Notes under the pieces: model-generated
The model's database searches: none
Seen by the model: only the letters and a program-made list of their open reading frames with translations
Told to the model about the DNA's origin: nothing
Assembly: GCA_031546985.1 (NCBI GenBank)
Contig: JAVBJN010000091.1
Coordinates: 1 to 38,555, forward strand
Direction: 5' to 3'
From: JAVBJN01 sp031546985
GTDB taxonomy: Bacteria > Bacteroidota > Bacteroidia > Chitinophagales > Chitinophagaceae
DNA: 38,555 nt
In this document: in pieces, positions 21,630 to 30,287 of the stretch
Position numbering within the stretch: the first letter of the stretch is position 1
Layout: every line of letters begins with the position of its first letter
Translations under genes and position numbers: made by a program

Positions 21630-24455
21630 GTGAAGAAGATTTTTTTACTCTTATCCATTTTACTGGCTGGATTGTATCAGAATAATGCCTTTGCTCAGGC
21701 ACCTGAGCAGGATTGTCCTAATGCCATCCCCGTATGCCAGCCCATTTATGTACAACCTAACTCTTATGTTAATGTAGGTTTACTAAATGAATTGAATGCC
21801 GTTAACCAGGGTTGTCTTGCCTCCGGTGAGCGTAACGATGTATGGTACATCATTAACGTGTCTTCCCCTGGTATGCTGGAGTTTACCCTTCAGGCCAATA
21901 TTATTACAAACGATTACGATTTCGGTTTGTGGAATGTTACCGGTTTGGGTTGCCAGGCATTGATTAACGGTGTAGGCCCTGTCCGTTGCGACTATGCTCC
22001 TGCAAACGCCACCGGTGGAACCGGATGCTCCAGCACAAATGTTGGTGCAGGCTGGCAGGCCGCTTTGCCGGTATTGGCGGGAGAGACCTATCTTTTAAAC
22101 GTGAGTAACTTTAGTACCACCAACCAGGGTGGTTACACGCTGGACTTTACCGCGTCTACCGCCTCTGTGTATGATACCGTACCTCCGGTTATTGCAGAGC
22201 CTTCTACTGCATGCGGACTGCCCAGTAACAAGCTGCTGGTTAGAATGTCTGAACCCGTTACCTGCGCTTCTATTGCAGCCAACGGATCGGATTTCTTTAT
22301 TACACCGTCTCCTGTAAACATTATCAGCGCTACAGGTTTAAACTGTGGTCCTAATACCTCTTTCTCCAACTTTATTGAAGTTACTTTCTCCGGCACCCTG
22401 CCTGCAGGTACTTACACCCTGCGCCCGCAGAACGGAACCGATGGTAACACTATTCTGGATAACTGCGGCAACGCAGAACCGCTGAGCGATGCTTATGTGT
22501 TTAATGTGTATCCGGATGTGCCGGTGGGTTATGCAACCGTTGATTCTCCTGCCTGCCAGATCATTAACATTAAAATGAACAAGCCGGTAAAATGCCGCAC
22601 TATTGAACCAAGTGGTTCCGATTTCCAGATCATTGGCCCATATCCTACCAAAATTGTTTCTGCAAGAGGGTTGAGCTGCTCACCTACCGACAGCCTGATC
22701 GATACCATTCAGCTGAAACTAGAAGCACCCATATTGGTAGATGGTACCTATACCATTAACGCGAAAAGCGGTATGGATAACAATACCTTGCTGGACTCCT
22801 GCGATAAGCCGCAACCAGTGGGCAACAAAATTACTTTTATTGTAAACTCCTATGGCGGCCTTATTACCGCAGAGCCTGCAGATACTGCCATTTGTGAGCC
22901 CGGTTATGTAAACCTGCGTTCGTTTACCCATACTACGCCGCCGGACAAACCTGCGATAGTAATATGCGGGCCTAACGGTACGGCCTGCTCCGGCACACCT
23001 GCCAGCTTTAAGGTTGGTACCGGTAGCACAGGTACTACCACCAATACTCCTTTTTATGGCGTGTATGATGATGCAAGAGGCCAATACCTGCTTACGGCAT
23101 CAGACCTGGCATCGGCCGGGGTGCAGCCCGGTACCATTACCGAAGTGGCATTGAATGTAACCAGCCTGGCATCGAGCCTGCCGTATAGCAACTTTAACAT
23201 TAAAATGGGTTGCTCTAATCTTACGAGCATGGGCACCATGTTTGTACCGGGTCTTACTACGGTATACAGCAATGCCGCTTATAATACTGTAGCTGGTATA
23301 AACGCCTTTCCGCTGACCACTACTTTTGACTGGGATGGTACCTCCAGTATTATTATTGAAATGTGCTACGACAATAACGACTTTAGCAGCAGCGATGCGG
23401 TAGAAGCGTCTGCTACAGCACAACCCACTGTTGTGCACAGGTATGACGATCTGTCTTCTGGTTGCTCGTTCCCTACGCCGAACAATAGTAACACTACCAT
23501 GCGGCCTAACTTCCAGCTTAAAGTTTGCGCTGCGCCGCCATTGCCTGGTACATTTGAATTTGTATGGACTCCTGGTTTGTACGTAAATGATTCAACCTCG
23601 CAAAACACTTTTGCTTACGTGCCTTCTACCACAACTTATACTGTGCGTTCTATCAACAACCGTGGTTGTGTGATTCGCGATACGGCCCGTGTAAATGTTT
23701 CGGAAAGAGACTTTGACCTGAATCCTAAGGATACCACCATTTGCCACGGCGACCAGGTAGAGCTGGTAGCTAAAGGCGGGGTAACCTGGGCCTGGAGCGG
23801 ACCGGGTAAAACACTGAGCTGCCTGGATTGCCAGACCTCAGTAGCGCTGCCTACCGCCACCGGTACTTACCAGGTGATTATTGGCGATAAATACGCTTGT
23901 AAGGATACTTTTAAATCTGTTATCACTTTATACCCTACTCCGGTAATTAATGCTTACCCTGCAGATACACTGGTGCGCTACGGCCTGCCTGTAACCCTTA
24001 AAGCAACCGGCGGCGTAAGTTATGTATGGACCCCGATCAAAGGCCTTACCAACCCGGATGTAATGAATCCTGTGGTTACGCCTTCTGAGCCTACGTTGTA
24101 CATCGTTACCGGCCGCGACATTAATGGCTGCGCAGGTACAGATTCTTCAAATATCCGCCTGGATATGAGAGACAAACTGTATGTGCCTACCGCGTTCTCG
24201 CCTAATAAAGATGGGGCGAACGATTACTTCAAAATAGTAAACCTTACCTTCCAGAAAGTAGTGGAATTCAGAGTCTTTAACCGTTGGGGACAAGAAGTGT
24301 TCAATGGTGTAGGTTCTGGCGAAGCCATTACCGGTTGGGATGGTACCTTTGATAAGAAAGATGCCGCATTGGGCAACTACCAATACATTATCCGGGTGGC
24401 ATATCCCGACGGCTATTCACAATTGCTGAAAGGAGATGTAACACTCGTGCGTTAA
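21630..24455 (+). CDS. Large secreted protein A with T9SS type-B (gliding-motility-associated) C-terminus
   Basis: Probable exported surface or matrix protein of 941 residues. The signal peptide is about 1-22 (KKIFLLLSILLAGLYQNNAFA). An N-terminal beta domain follows (about 25-180), then two similar Ig-like/SbsA-like repeats (about 181-293 and 294-405; both contain an SEPVTC- or NKPVKC-like segment and DGNTILDNC- or DNNTLLDSC-like segment). A shared Ig-like module begins at DTAICEPGYVNLRS (about 417) and is split by an inserted domain of about 200 residues (about 439-640). Two more repeats and the type-B sorting domain (LYVPTAFSPNKDGANDYF, about 850-941) finish it. I prefer the GTG at 21630; a GTG at 21600 would add ten residues. 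N-terminal half differs from the four paralogues downstream. Confidence 0.82.
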   Translation: MKKIFLLLSILLAGLYQNNAFAQAPEQDCPNAIPVCQPIYVQPNSYVNVGLLNELNAVNQGCLASGERNDVWYIINVSSPGMLEFTLQANIITNDYDFGLWNVTGLGCQALINGVGPVRCDYAPANATGGTGCSSTNVGAGWQAALPVLAGETYLLNVSNFSTTNQGGYTLDFTASTASVYDTVPPVIAEPSTACGLPSNKLLVRMSEPVTCASIAANGSDFFITPSPVNIISATGLNCGPNTSFSNFIEVTFSGTLPAGTYTLRPQNGTDGNTILDNCGNAEPLSDAYVFNVYPDVPVGYATVDSPACQIINIKMNKPVKCRTIEPSGSDFQIIGPYPTKIVSARGLSCSPTDSLIDTIQLKLEAPILVDGTYTINAKSGMDNNTLLDSCDKPQPVGNKITFIVNSYGGLITAEPADTAICEPGYVNLRSFTHTTPPDKPAIVICGPNGTACSGTPASFKVGTGSTGTTTNTPFYGVYDDARGQYLLTASDLASAGVQPGTITEVALNVTSLASSLPYSNFNIKMGCSNLTSMGTMFVPGLTTVYSNAAYNTVAGINAFPLTTTFDWDGTSSIIIEMCYDNNDFSSSDAVEASATAQPTVVHRYDDLSSGCSFPTPNNSNTTMRPNFQLKVCAAPPLPGTFEFVWTPGLYVNDSTSQNTFAYVPSTTTYTVRSINNRGCVIRDTARVNVSERDFDLNPKDTTICHGDQVELVAKGGVTWAWSGPGKTLSCLDCQTSVALPTATGTYQVIIGDKYACKDTFKSVITLYPTPVINAYPADTLVRYGLPVTLKATGGVSYVWTPIKGLTNPDVMNPVVTPSEPTLYIVTGRDINGCAGTDSSNIRLDMRDKLYVPTAFSPNKDGANDYFKIVNLTFQKVVEFRVFNRWGQEVFNGVGSGEAITGWDGTFDKKDAALGNYQYIIRVAYPDGYSQLLKGDVTLVR

Positions 24456-24477
24456 TCCGAAATGCCTTAACCTGAAA

Positions 24478-24511
24478 CGGTCCCTGCAATACTGCAGGGA
24501 CCGTTTTTTTT
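24478..24511 (+). terminator. Terminator of gene A
   Basis: An 11-bp perfect stem CGGTCCCTGCA / TGCAGGGACCG with the loop ATAC is followed by eight T. Confidence 0.92.
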
Positions 24512-24520
24512 GCCATTATG

Positions 24521-24549
24521 CCAACGTTATTGTATGTAGACTAGTCTAT
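24521..24549 (+). promoter_or_regulatory. ECF-like promoter of large T9SS protein B
   Basis: CCAACGTT (24521-24528) and GTCTAT (24544-24549), 18 bases after CCAAC. A second, housekeeping-type -7 box (TAAATTTG, 24612-24619) lies between it and the gene, so two promoters are possible. Confidence 0.65.
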
Positions 24550-24677
24550 ATATGAATAAGCGGGCCATCATGCCCTGCCGGTTCTTGTTACTTGTTGTAT
24601 ATTTTATATATTAAATTTGTATGTGCGATTGCGGGAGAGGTGAAAGCGCTTTGCAAGGTTAATTTAAAATATGTAAT

Positions 24678-27185
24678 ATGCGTAAGGTATTCAAAATGCT
24701 ATGTGTGGCGGTAAGTTTAATGCTTACGGCCACCAGCTACGAAGCCAGGGCTTCGCATGCTGCAGGTGGAGAATTGATTTACCAATGGGTAAGCGATTCT
24801 ACCTGGAAGTTTACCTTCAAGTTCTACCGCGATTGCGCGGGGATACCTGAACCAACTTCCATGACGCTATGCTATTTTAATACCTGCGACAGCAGCGCCT
24901 TTACGCCCATAAACATGGCTAAATCGGCAGCGCTGCCCGCAACGGGCAACGAGGTAAGCCCCGGGTGCCCTGGTTTTCCTACCACTTGTAATGCAGGTAC
25001 CTTGCCGGGTTATATTGAGTTTTGGTACGAGGCTACAGTAACACTCCCTTTCCGGTGCAACAAATGGATCTTTACAGTAAGTGAAGGATCGCGCAACGCG
25101 AGTGTCAACAACCTGCTTAATGCAGCAGCCAATAACCTTCATGTGCGGGCAGAGCTCAACAACACTATTCTGCCTTACAACAGCTCTGTTTATTTTACCA
25201 ACAAGCCGGTGCCTTATGTATGCATGGGTGCCGCTTTCTCATTCAATAATGGCGCTATAGATCCTGATGCGGATAAACTGGTGTTTTCCAGCATTCAACC
25301 GCTTAATGGCAATTGCGCCCAGCGGTGGCCTACGGCTATAGACTACAACCCTGCCAGTTTTACCGGCCCGCCACCCAATGTGCAGACCAACCCTTTTAAC
25401 ACCAACAATACGTATAACGTAGATGCTGTAAATGGTACAGTTTCATTTACCGCCCAGCAGGTGGAGATAGCGGTAATAACGGTTAAAGTAGATGAGTACC
25501 GGGCAGGGCAGTTTATAGGCTCTGTTATGCGCGATATACAGATTATTGTACGCTCATGTAATTTCCAGTCGCCCTCATCGCAACTGGACCCGGCTACTTT
25601 GCAGAATGTAACGGTGCTGCCCAATGGCTATATATTGGCGTGCCCGAGCGGTACGCTTCAGTTTTGTTTTCAAATACAGACCGCCGATCCGGGGGCATTG
25701 CTTAAAATATCCAATAACCTGCCATTGTCTATTCCAACGGCCAGCCTCAGTTCCAATTACCTTGCTGCCAACTCGGTGTACCTGTGTTTTGCCTGGACCC
25801 CCACCATGGCCGATACCGGGGTAAATACCTTTACCGTTACCGCCACCGATACCAGTTGCCGGCCGCCGGGCATTCAACTAAGCCAGACTTTTGCCTATTC
25901 TATTTTTGTAGCGCCGCCAACGGTCATTATCCAGGATACGGCTATTTGTGAGGGCGATACGGCTTTCCTGCACGCAGAGAATGGTACGTTGTTTACCTGG
26001 TCGGTGGTGCCGGGGGGCGATGATATGAGCTCGGTAAATTACCTGAGCACCGACCGGCAATACATTGCAGCGTTTCCTAACAAAACCACGCAATACATTG
26101 TAAAGAGCAACCTAGATCCCAAATGTAAGATTACCGATACCGCTACCGTAAGGGTGGTGAACCTGTATGGCAGTGGGGAGATTGTGACCTCGCCCAACGA
26201 TACTGCTATTTGTGAGCCGGGCTATGTAAACCTGCGCTCCAGCATTTTTACCAAACCGCCGCCACCTGCTACGCAGCACACCTATATCTGGCAGCCGGGC
26301 ATGTTTGTCAACGACTCTACCCAGGCCAATACTTTTGCTTTTGTAGACGAAACAAGAACATTTACCATCACCGCCTGGGATTCGCTGGGGTGTGAAATAA
26401 GAGATACCACGAGGGTTATTGTATCGGTACGCGATTTTGGCATTACCCCTGCAGATACATCGGTATGCCTCGGCGACCGTTATGTGCTTGATGCAAGGGG
26501 AGGGGTAAAATGGAGATGGAGCGGCAACAATGCATTGTACGCATTGAGCTGTGTGGATTGCGAAAACCCGGTAGCACTGCCATTGAACAGTGGCACCTAC
26601 CAGGTCATCATCAGCGACCAGTACGATTGTGCAGATACTTTTACGAGCAATATTATTGTAAAACCGCTACCCGTTATTGAGGCCTCACCGGCAGATACCC
26701 TGGTGCGCTACGGCATACCCGTTACCATTAAAGCCACAGGTGGGGTGAGTTACAGTTGGCAACCGCTTACCGGCCTTTCTAACCCCGATGCTGCCAGCAC
26801 GGTAGTAGTGCCGGTGCAAAACACAAAATATGTGGTAACCGGGCGTGGGCAAAACGGATGTGCAGCTACCGATACGGTGCGCATACGGCTCGATATGCGT
26901 GATAAACTCTACCTGCCTACGGCCTTCTCGCCCAACCGCGATGGGGTAAATGATTATTTTAAAGTGGTAAACCTCACCTTCCAGGATATAACCGAATTTA
27001 GGGTGTATGACCGCTGGGGCATGGAGGTATTTAATGGGGTAGGCTCGGGCAAGGCTATTGATGGCTGGGATGGCATGACCGATAAGAAGGATGCGCCGGT
27101 AGGTGTGTACCATTACATCATCCGCATTGCCTATCCCGATGGCTTTACCGAACTCCTAAAGGGCGATGTAACGCTTATAAGGTAA
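24678..27185 (+). CDS. Large secreted protein B, SHAAGGEL-type, T9SS type-B C-terminus
   Basis: Protein of 835 residues. Signal peptide about 1-25, cleaved before SHAAGGELIYQW. The N-terminal domain (about 26-300) is cysteine-containing and is shared with C, D and E; conserved landmarks are KFYRDC, GNEVSPGCP, LPGYIEFWYE, FSFNNGA-D and TNPFNTNNT-NV-NGTVSF. A cadherin-like IDPDADKLVFSS segment lies inside it. Then come a second domain ending in TDTSCRPPGIQLSQTFAYSI, Ig-like repeats starting with DTAICEGDTA (about 423) and DTAICEPGYVNLRS (about 510), and the type-B sorting domain (LYLPTAFSPNRDG, about 745-835). The protein is likely secreted by T9SS and attached to or released from the surface; a role as adhesin is inference. 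Confidence 0.87.
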   Translation: MRKVFKMLCVAVSLMLTATSYEARASHAAGGELIYQWVSDSTWKFTFKFYRDCAGIPEPTSMTLCYFNTCDSSAFTPINMAKSAALPATGNEVSPGCPGFPTTCNAGTLPGYIEFWYEATVTLPFRCNKWIFTVSEGSRNASVNNLLNAAANNLHVRAELNNTILPYNSSVYFTNKPVPYVCMGAAFSFNNGAIDPDADKLVFSSIQPLNGNCAQRWPTAIDYNPASFTGPPPNVQTNPFNTNNTYNVDAVNGTVSFTAQQVEIAVITVKVDEYRAGQFIGSVMRDIQIIVRSCNFQSPSSQLDPATLQNVTVLPNGYILACPSGTLQFCFQIQTADPGALLKISNNLPLSIPTASLSSNYLAANSVYLCFAWTPTMADTGVNTFTVTATDTSCRPPGIQLSQTFAYSIFVAPPTVIIQDTAICEGDTAFLHAENGTLFTWSVVPGGDDMSSVNYLSTDRQYIAAFPNKTTQYIVKSNLDPKCKITDTATVRVVNLYGSGEIVTSPNDTAICEPGYVNLRSSIFTKPPPPATQHTYIWQPGMFVNDSTQANTFAFVDETRTFTITAWDSLGCEIRDTTRVIVSVRDFGITPADTSVCLGDRYVLDARGGVKWRWSGNNALYALSCVDCENPVALPLNSGTYQVIISDQYDCADTFTSNIIVKPLPVIEASPADTLVRYGIPVTIKATGGVSYSWQPLTGLSNPDAASTVVVPVQNTKYVVTGRGQNGCAATDTVRIRLDMRDKLYLPTAFSPNRDGVNDYFKVVNLTFQDITEFRVYDRWGMEVFNGVGSGKAIDGWDGMTDKKDAPVGVYHYIIRIAYPDGFTELLKGDVTLIR

Positions 27186-27205
27186 TAGAACAACTACGTA
27201 ATTTT

Positions 27206-27237
27206 AAAAGGGCAGCTACGCAAAAGCTGCCCTTTTT
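27206..27237 (+). terminator. Terminator of gene B
   Basis: A 12-bp stem AAAAGGGCAGCT / AGCTGCCCTTTT with the loop ACGCAAA, ending in TTTTT. Confidence 0.9.
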
Positions 27238-27289
27238 CTATACTTTGATTAGTGAATTGTTTGTTTTTTTGATAAACAGTCATTTTTCG

Positions 27290-27319
27290 CCAACCTTTTC
27301 GCTAAGCTTATCAGTCTAT
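27290..27319 (+). promoter_or_regulatory. ECF-like promoter of large T9SS protein C
   Basis: CCAACCTT (27290-27297) and GTCTAT (27314-27319), 19 bases after CCAAC, one longer than the other copies. Confidence 0.63.
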
Positions 27320-27476
27320 CTTTTTCAGTAACAGTAAATCGGAACATAACCATGGATTCGAGTCTGGAGCCTTGTGTCCCGGAGAATACGTTATGAAAAA
27401 GAATTCCCATAATCCCTGTCATCCCATTAATCAAACAGGGCATTATGTATTAAGTCAACGATTAAGTAACTAACAG

Positions 27477-29972
27477 ATGGCCAAAAAATTACGATTCTTA
27501 ACATTGCTGCTGCTTCTGCTCTCTGCATTTGGAAGCCAGAAAGCCAGCGCCTCGCACGCCGCAGGAGGAGAGTTGCTTTACAAATGGGTAAGTGACTCTA
27601 CCTGGAAATTTACTTTTAAATTTTACCGCGATTGCGGCGGTATTGCGGAGCCAGACAGTGTGCAGTTGTGTTATTTCAACACCTGTGATCCCGATGATGA
27701 ATTTGACGGCCCGTGGTTGCAAAAATCCAATGCCATTCCCGGTACTGGTAATGAAGTAAGCCCCGGCTGCCCCAATTACCCCACCACCTGTAACGGCGGT
27801 ACGCTGCCAGGCTACATCGAGTTCTGGTATGAGGGCACCGTTACGCTGCCTTACCGTTGTAACAAATGGGCTTTTACGGTGAGCATCAGCGCCCGTAACG
27901 GTTCTATCACAAATATTAACCCCGGTAACCTGCACATTGTAGCAGAGCTGAACAATACCATTCTGCCGTATAACAACTCCGTAGACTTTACCAATAAGCC
28001 GGTACCTTATGTTTGCGTAGGTGTGCCGTTCTCCTTTAACAATGGTGCGCTGGATATGGATGGCGATGCGCTCGATTTTGCCAGCATTCAGCCGCTTACC
28101 GGTAACTGCGGTACACAAAATCCGCAGGGATTGGCTTTCCGCCCCGCTGCCTTTACATTTGGTGCGCCCGATATTAATACCAATCCTTTTAATACCAACA
28201 ATACATTTAATGTAAACGCGCAAAATGGTACGGTGTCGTTTACGCCATATGTAAACGAAATTGCCGCTATTACCATTAAGGTTAATGAATACCGGAATGG
28301 TGTGTGGATAGGCTCTACCATGCGCGATATACAGGTTATCGTAAGGGCCTGCAACTTTGCGCCACCATCTGCAGAAATTGATCCATCGTCTGGCAACGTA
28401 TTGCCCAACGGGTTTATTCTTGCCTGCCCTGAAAAACCATTTAATTTCTGTTTCGATATCGTAACTACAGATGCCGGTGCATTGCTCAAGTTTAAAAGCA
28501 ATATAGCCCAGGCTATTCCTGCAGCTGTGTTAACGATGACGAGCACTGGTCCCAACTCTGCAAGAGCTTGTGTAACCTGGAACAACCCTGGTTATGCCGA
28601 TGTGGGCCTGCATACCTTTACCATTACCTCTACCGATACCAGTTGCCGCCCTCCTGGTATTCAGCTTACACAGACTTTCGCGTATACGATTTATGTACAG
28701 CCCGAAACCATTATTCATAAGGATACCGCTATTTGCGAAGGCGATACTGCTTTGCTGAGAGCCGAAGGTGGCGAAATGTTTACCTGGTCTGTATTGCCTG
28801 GCGGCGATAACATGAGCAGCCTGCACATGGTTAATAACGATGGCAGCGTGGTAAAAGTAAATCCGAAGAAAACCACCCGTTACGTGGTGCAGAGTAACCT
28901 GAATAACCAGTGCAAGATTCGCGATACTGTAACCGTACGTGTGGTAAATGTATATGGCAGCGGAGAGATTGTAACCGCGCTGAAGAGCCTGGTGCTTTGC
29001 GAGCCTGGCTATACCGATCTTAAATCTACCGCGTTTACCAAACCTCAGCCACCGGCTACCTCGCTGACTTATTTGTGGACGCCGACCAACCTGGTTAACG
29101 ATTCTACTGCCGGCAACACATTTGCCTATGTAGACACCACTACAACCTATACCATCACCACCTGGGATTCTATTGGTTGTATCATCAAGGATACTACCAG
29201 AGTGATTGTTTCCAAACGCAATTTCGGATTGTCGCCAAGCGATACCACTTTGTGCCTGGGCGATCAGTTTAACCTGACCACCAAAGGCGGTGTGAAATGG
29301 GATTGGACCGGATTGAACGCGCACAGCAGCCTGAGTTGCTACAACTGTCCTAACCCTGTGGCACTGCCCTTGTCATCTGGTGTGTATACAGTAAAAATAA
29401 GCGACCAGTACGATTGCTTCGATGTATTTGAATCCAATGTTACCGTATTGCCTTTGCCCATTATTGTGGCTGCCCCACACGATACTACCGTGCAGTTTGG
29501 CGTGCCGGTAGCGCTTAAAGCAACCGGCGGCACCAGCTATACCTGGTATCCTGTAACAGGTATTACCAATCCTAATGCGCCTATGCCGGTGGTAACACCT
29601 ACGCAAAACACTACGTATACTGTAGTAGGCCAGGGCGAAAACGGTTGTGCCAGCTCCGATACCTCACGTATTACCCTGGACATGAGAGGCCGCTTGTATA
29701 TGCCTACAGCTTTCTCGCCTAACAAGGATGGTGCTAATGACTTATTCCGCATCGTGAACCTCTCTTTCCAAAAGGTAATTGAGTTCCGCGTGTTCGACAG
29801 ATGGGGCCATGAAGTATTCAACGGTGTAGGTTCGGGCGAAGCCGTAAAAGGATGGAACGGTATGGTTGATGGTAAAGATGCACCGCTGGGTGTGTACAAT
29901 TACATCATCCGGGTAGGCTATCCCGACGGATTTACCGATCTCCTGAAAGGGAATGTAACATTAGTTAGATAA
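27477..29972 (+). CDS. Large secreted protein C, SHAAGGEL-type, T9SS type-B C-terminus
   Basis: Protein of 831 residues with the same order of domains as B. Signal peptide MAKKLRFLTLLLLLLSAFGS...SA, cleaved before SHAAGGELLYKW. The N-terminal domain keeps KFYRDC, GNEVSPGCP and LPGYIEFWYEG, and has LDMDGDALDFAS at the cadherin-like site. Repeats begin at DTAICEGDTALL and LVLCEPGYTDLKS; the latter departs from the ICEPGYVNLRS of the other copies. The type-B sorting domain is about 740-831 (LYMPTAFSPNKDGANDLF). Own promoter and terminator. The exact role is unknown. Confidence 0.87.
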   Translation: MAKKLRFLTLLLLLLSAFGSQKASASHAAGGELLYKWVSDSTWKFTFKFYRDCGGIAEPDSVQLCYFNTCDPDDEFDGPWLQKSNAIPGTGNEVSPGCPNYPTTCNGGTLPGYIEFWYEGTVTLPYRCNKWAFTVSISARNGSITNINPGNLHIVAELNNTILPYNNSVDFTNKPVPYVCVGVPFSFNNGALDMDGDALDFASIQPLTGNCGTQNPQGLAFRPAAFTFGAPDINTNPFNTNNTFNVNAQNGTVSFTPYVNEIAAITIKVNEYRNGVWIGSTMRDIQVIVRACNFAPPSAEIDPSSGNVLPNGFILACPEKPFNFCFDIVTTDAGALLKFKSNIAQAIPAAVLTMTSTGPNSARACVTWNNPGYADVGLHTFTITSTDTSCRPPGIQLTQTFAYTIYVQPETIIHKDTAICEGDTALLRAEGGEMFTWSVLPGGDNMSSLHMVNNDGSVVKVNPKKTTRYVVQSNLNNQCKIRDTVTVRVVNVYGSGEIVTALKSLVLCEPGYTDLKSTAFTKPQPPATSLTYLWTPTNLVNDSTAGNTFAYVDTTTTYTITTWDSIGCIIKDTTRVIVSKRNFGLSPSDTTLCLGDQFNLTTKGGVKWDWTGLNAHSSLSCYNCPNPVALPLSSGVYTVKISDQYDCFDVFESNVTVLPLPIIVAAPHDTTVQFGVPVALKATGGTSYTWYPVTGITNPNAPMPVVTPTQNTTYTVVGQGENGCASSDTSRITLDMRGRLYMPTAFSPNKDGANDLFRIVNLSFQKVIEFRVFDRWGHEVFNGVGSGEAVKGWNGMVDGKDAPLGVYNYIIRVGYPDGFTDLLKGNVTLVR

Positions 29973-29994
29973 GTTAATAAACAAATATATTTAT

Positions 29995-30034
29995 AATCAT
30001 CAGGTTGCTATAGGTTGCAACCTGATGATTTTTT
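29995..30034 (+). terminator. Terminator of gene C
   Basis: A 14-bp stem AATCATCAGGTTGC / GCAACCTGATGATT with an 8-base loop, followed by six T (two of them shared with the stem). Confidence 0.9.
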
Positions 30035-30070
30035 GCCATGCATTATTTTGCTTTGTTATTCGTTTTTTTA

Positions 30071-30099
30071 CCAACCTTTCTCTTCCGGAACTGGTCTAT
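30071..30099 (+). promoter_or_regulatory. ECF-like promoter of large T9SS protein D
   Basis: CCAACCTT (30071-30078) and GTCTAT (30094-30099), 18 bases after CCAAC. The gene starts 171-189 bases further on, so the leader is long. Confidence 0.65.
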
Positions 30100-30287
30100 T
30101 ATTTGCACTTTGTGTTCCTTAAGACCTTGAAAGACCATGTATTAGTATTTTCTCTATTGGGAAACAGAAGATTTACTAAAAAATTGGTCTGATCTTGTCC
30201 GGAATTAAGAAAAAGTTATCTGTTTTAGATAATTTCGGGGGATAACCCTGAGAGGGGTATGTAAAATCAATGACAAGCAACAATAAA

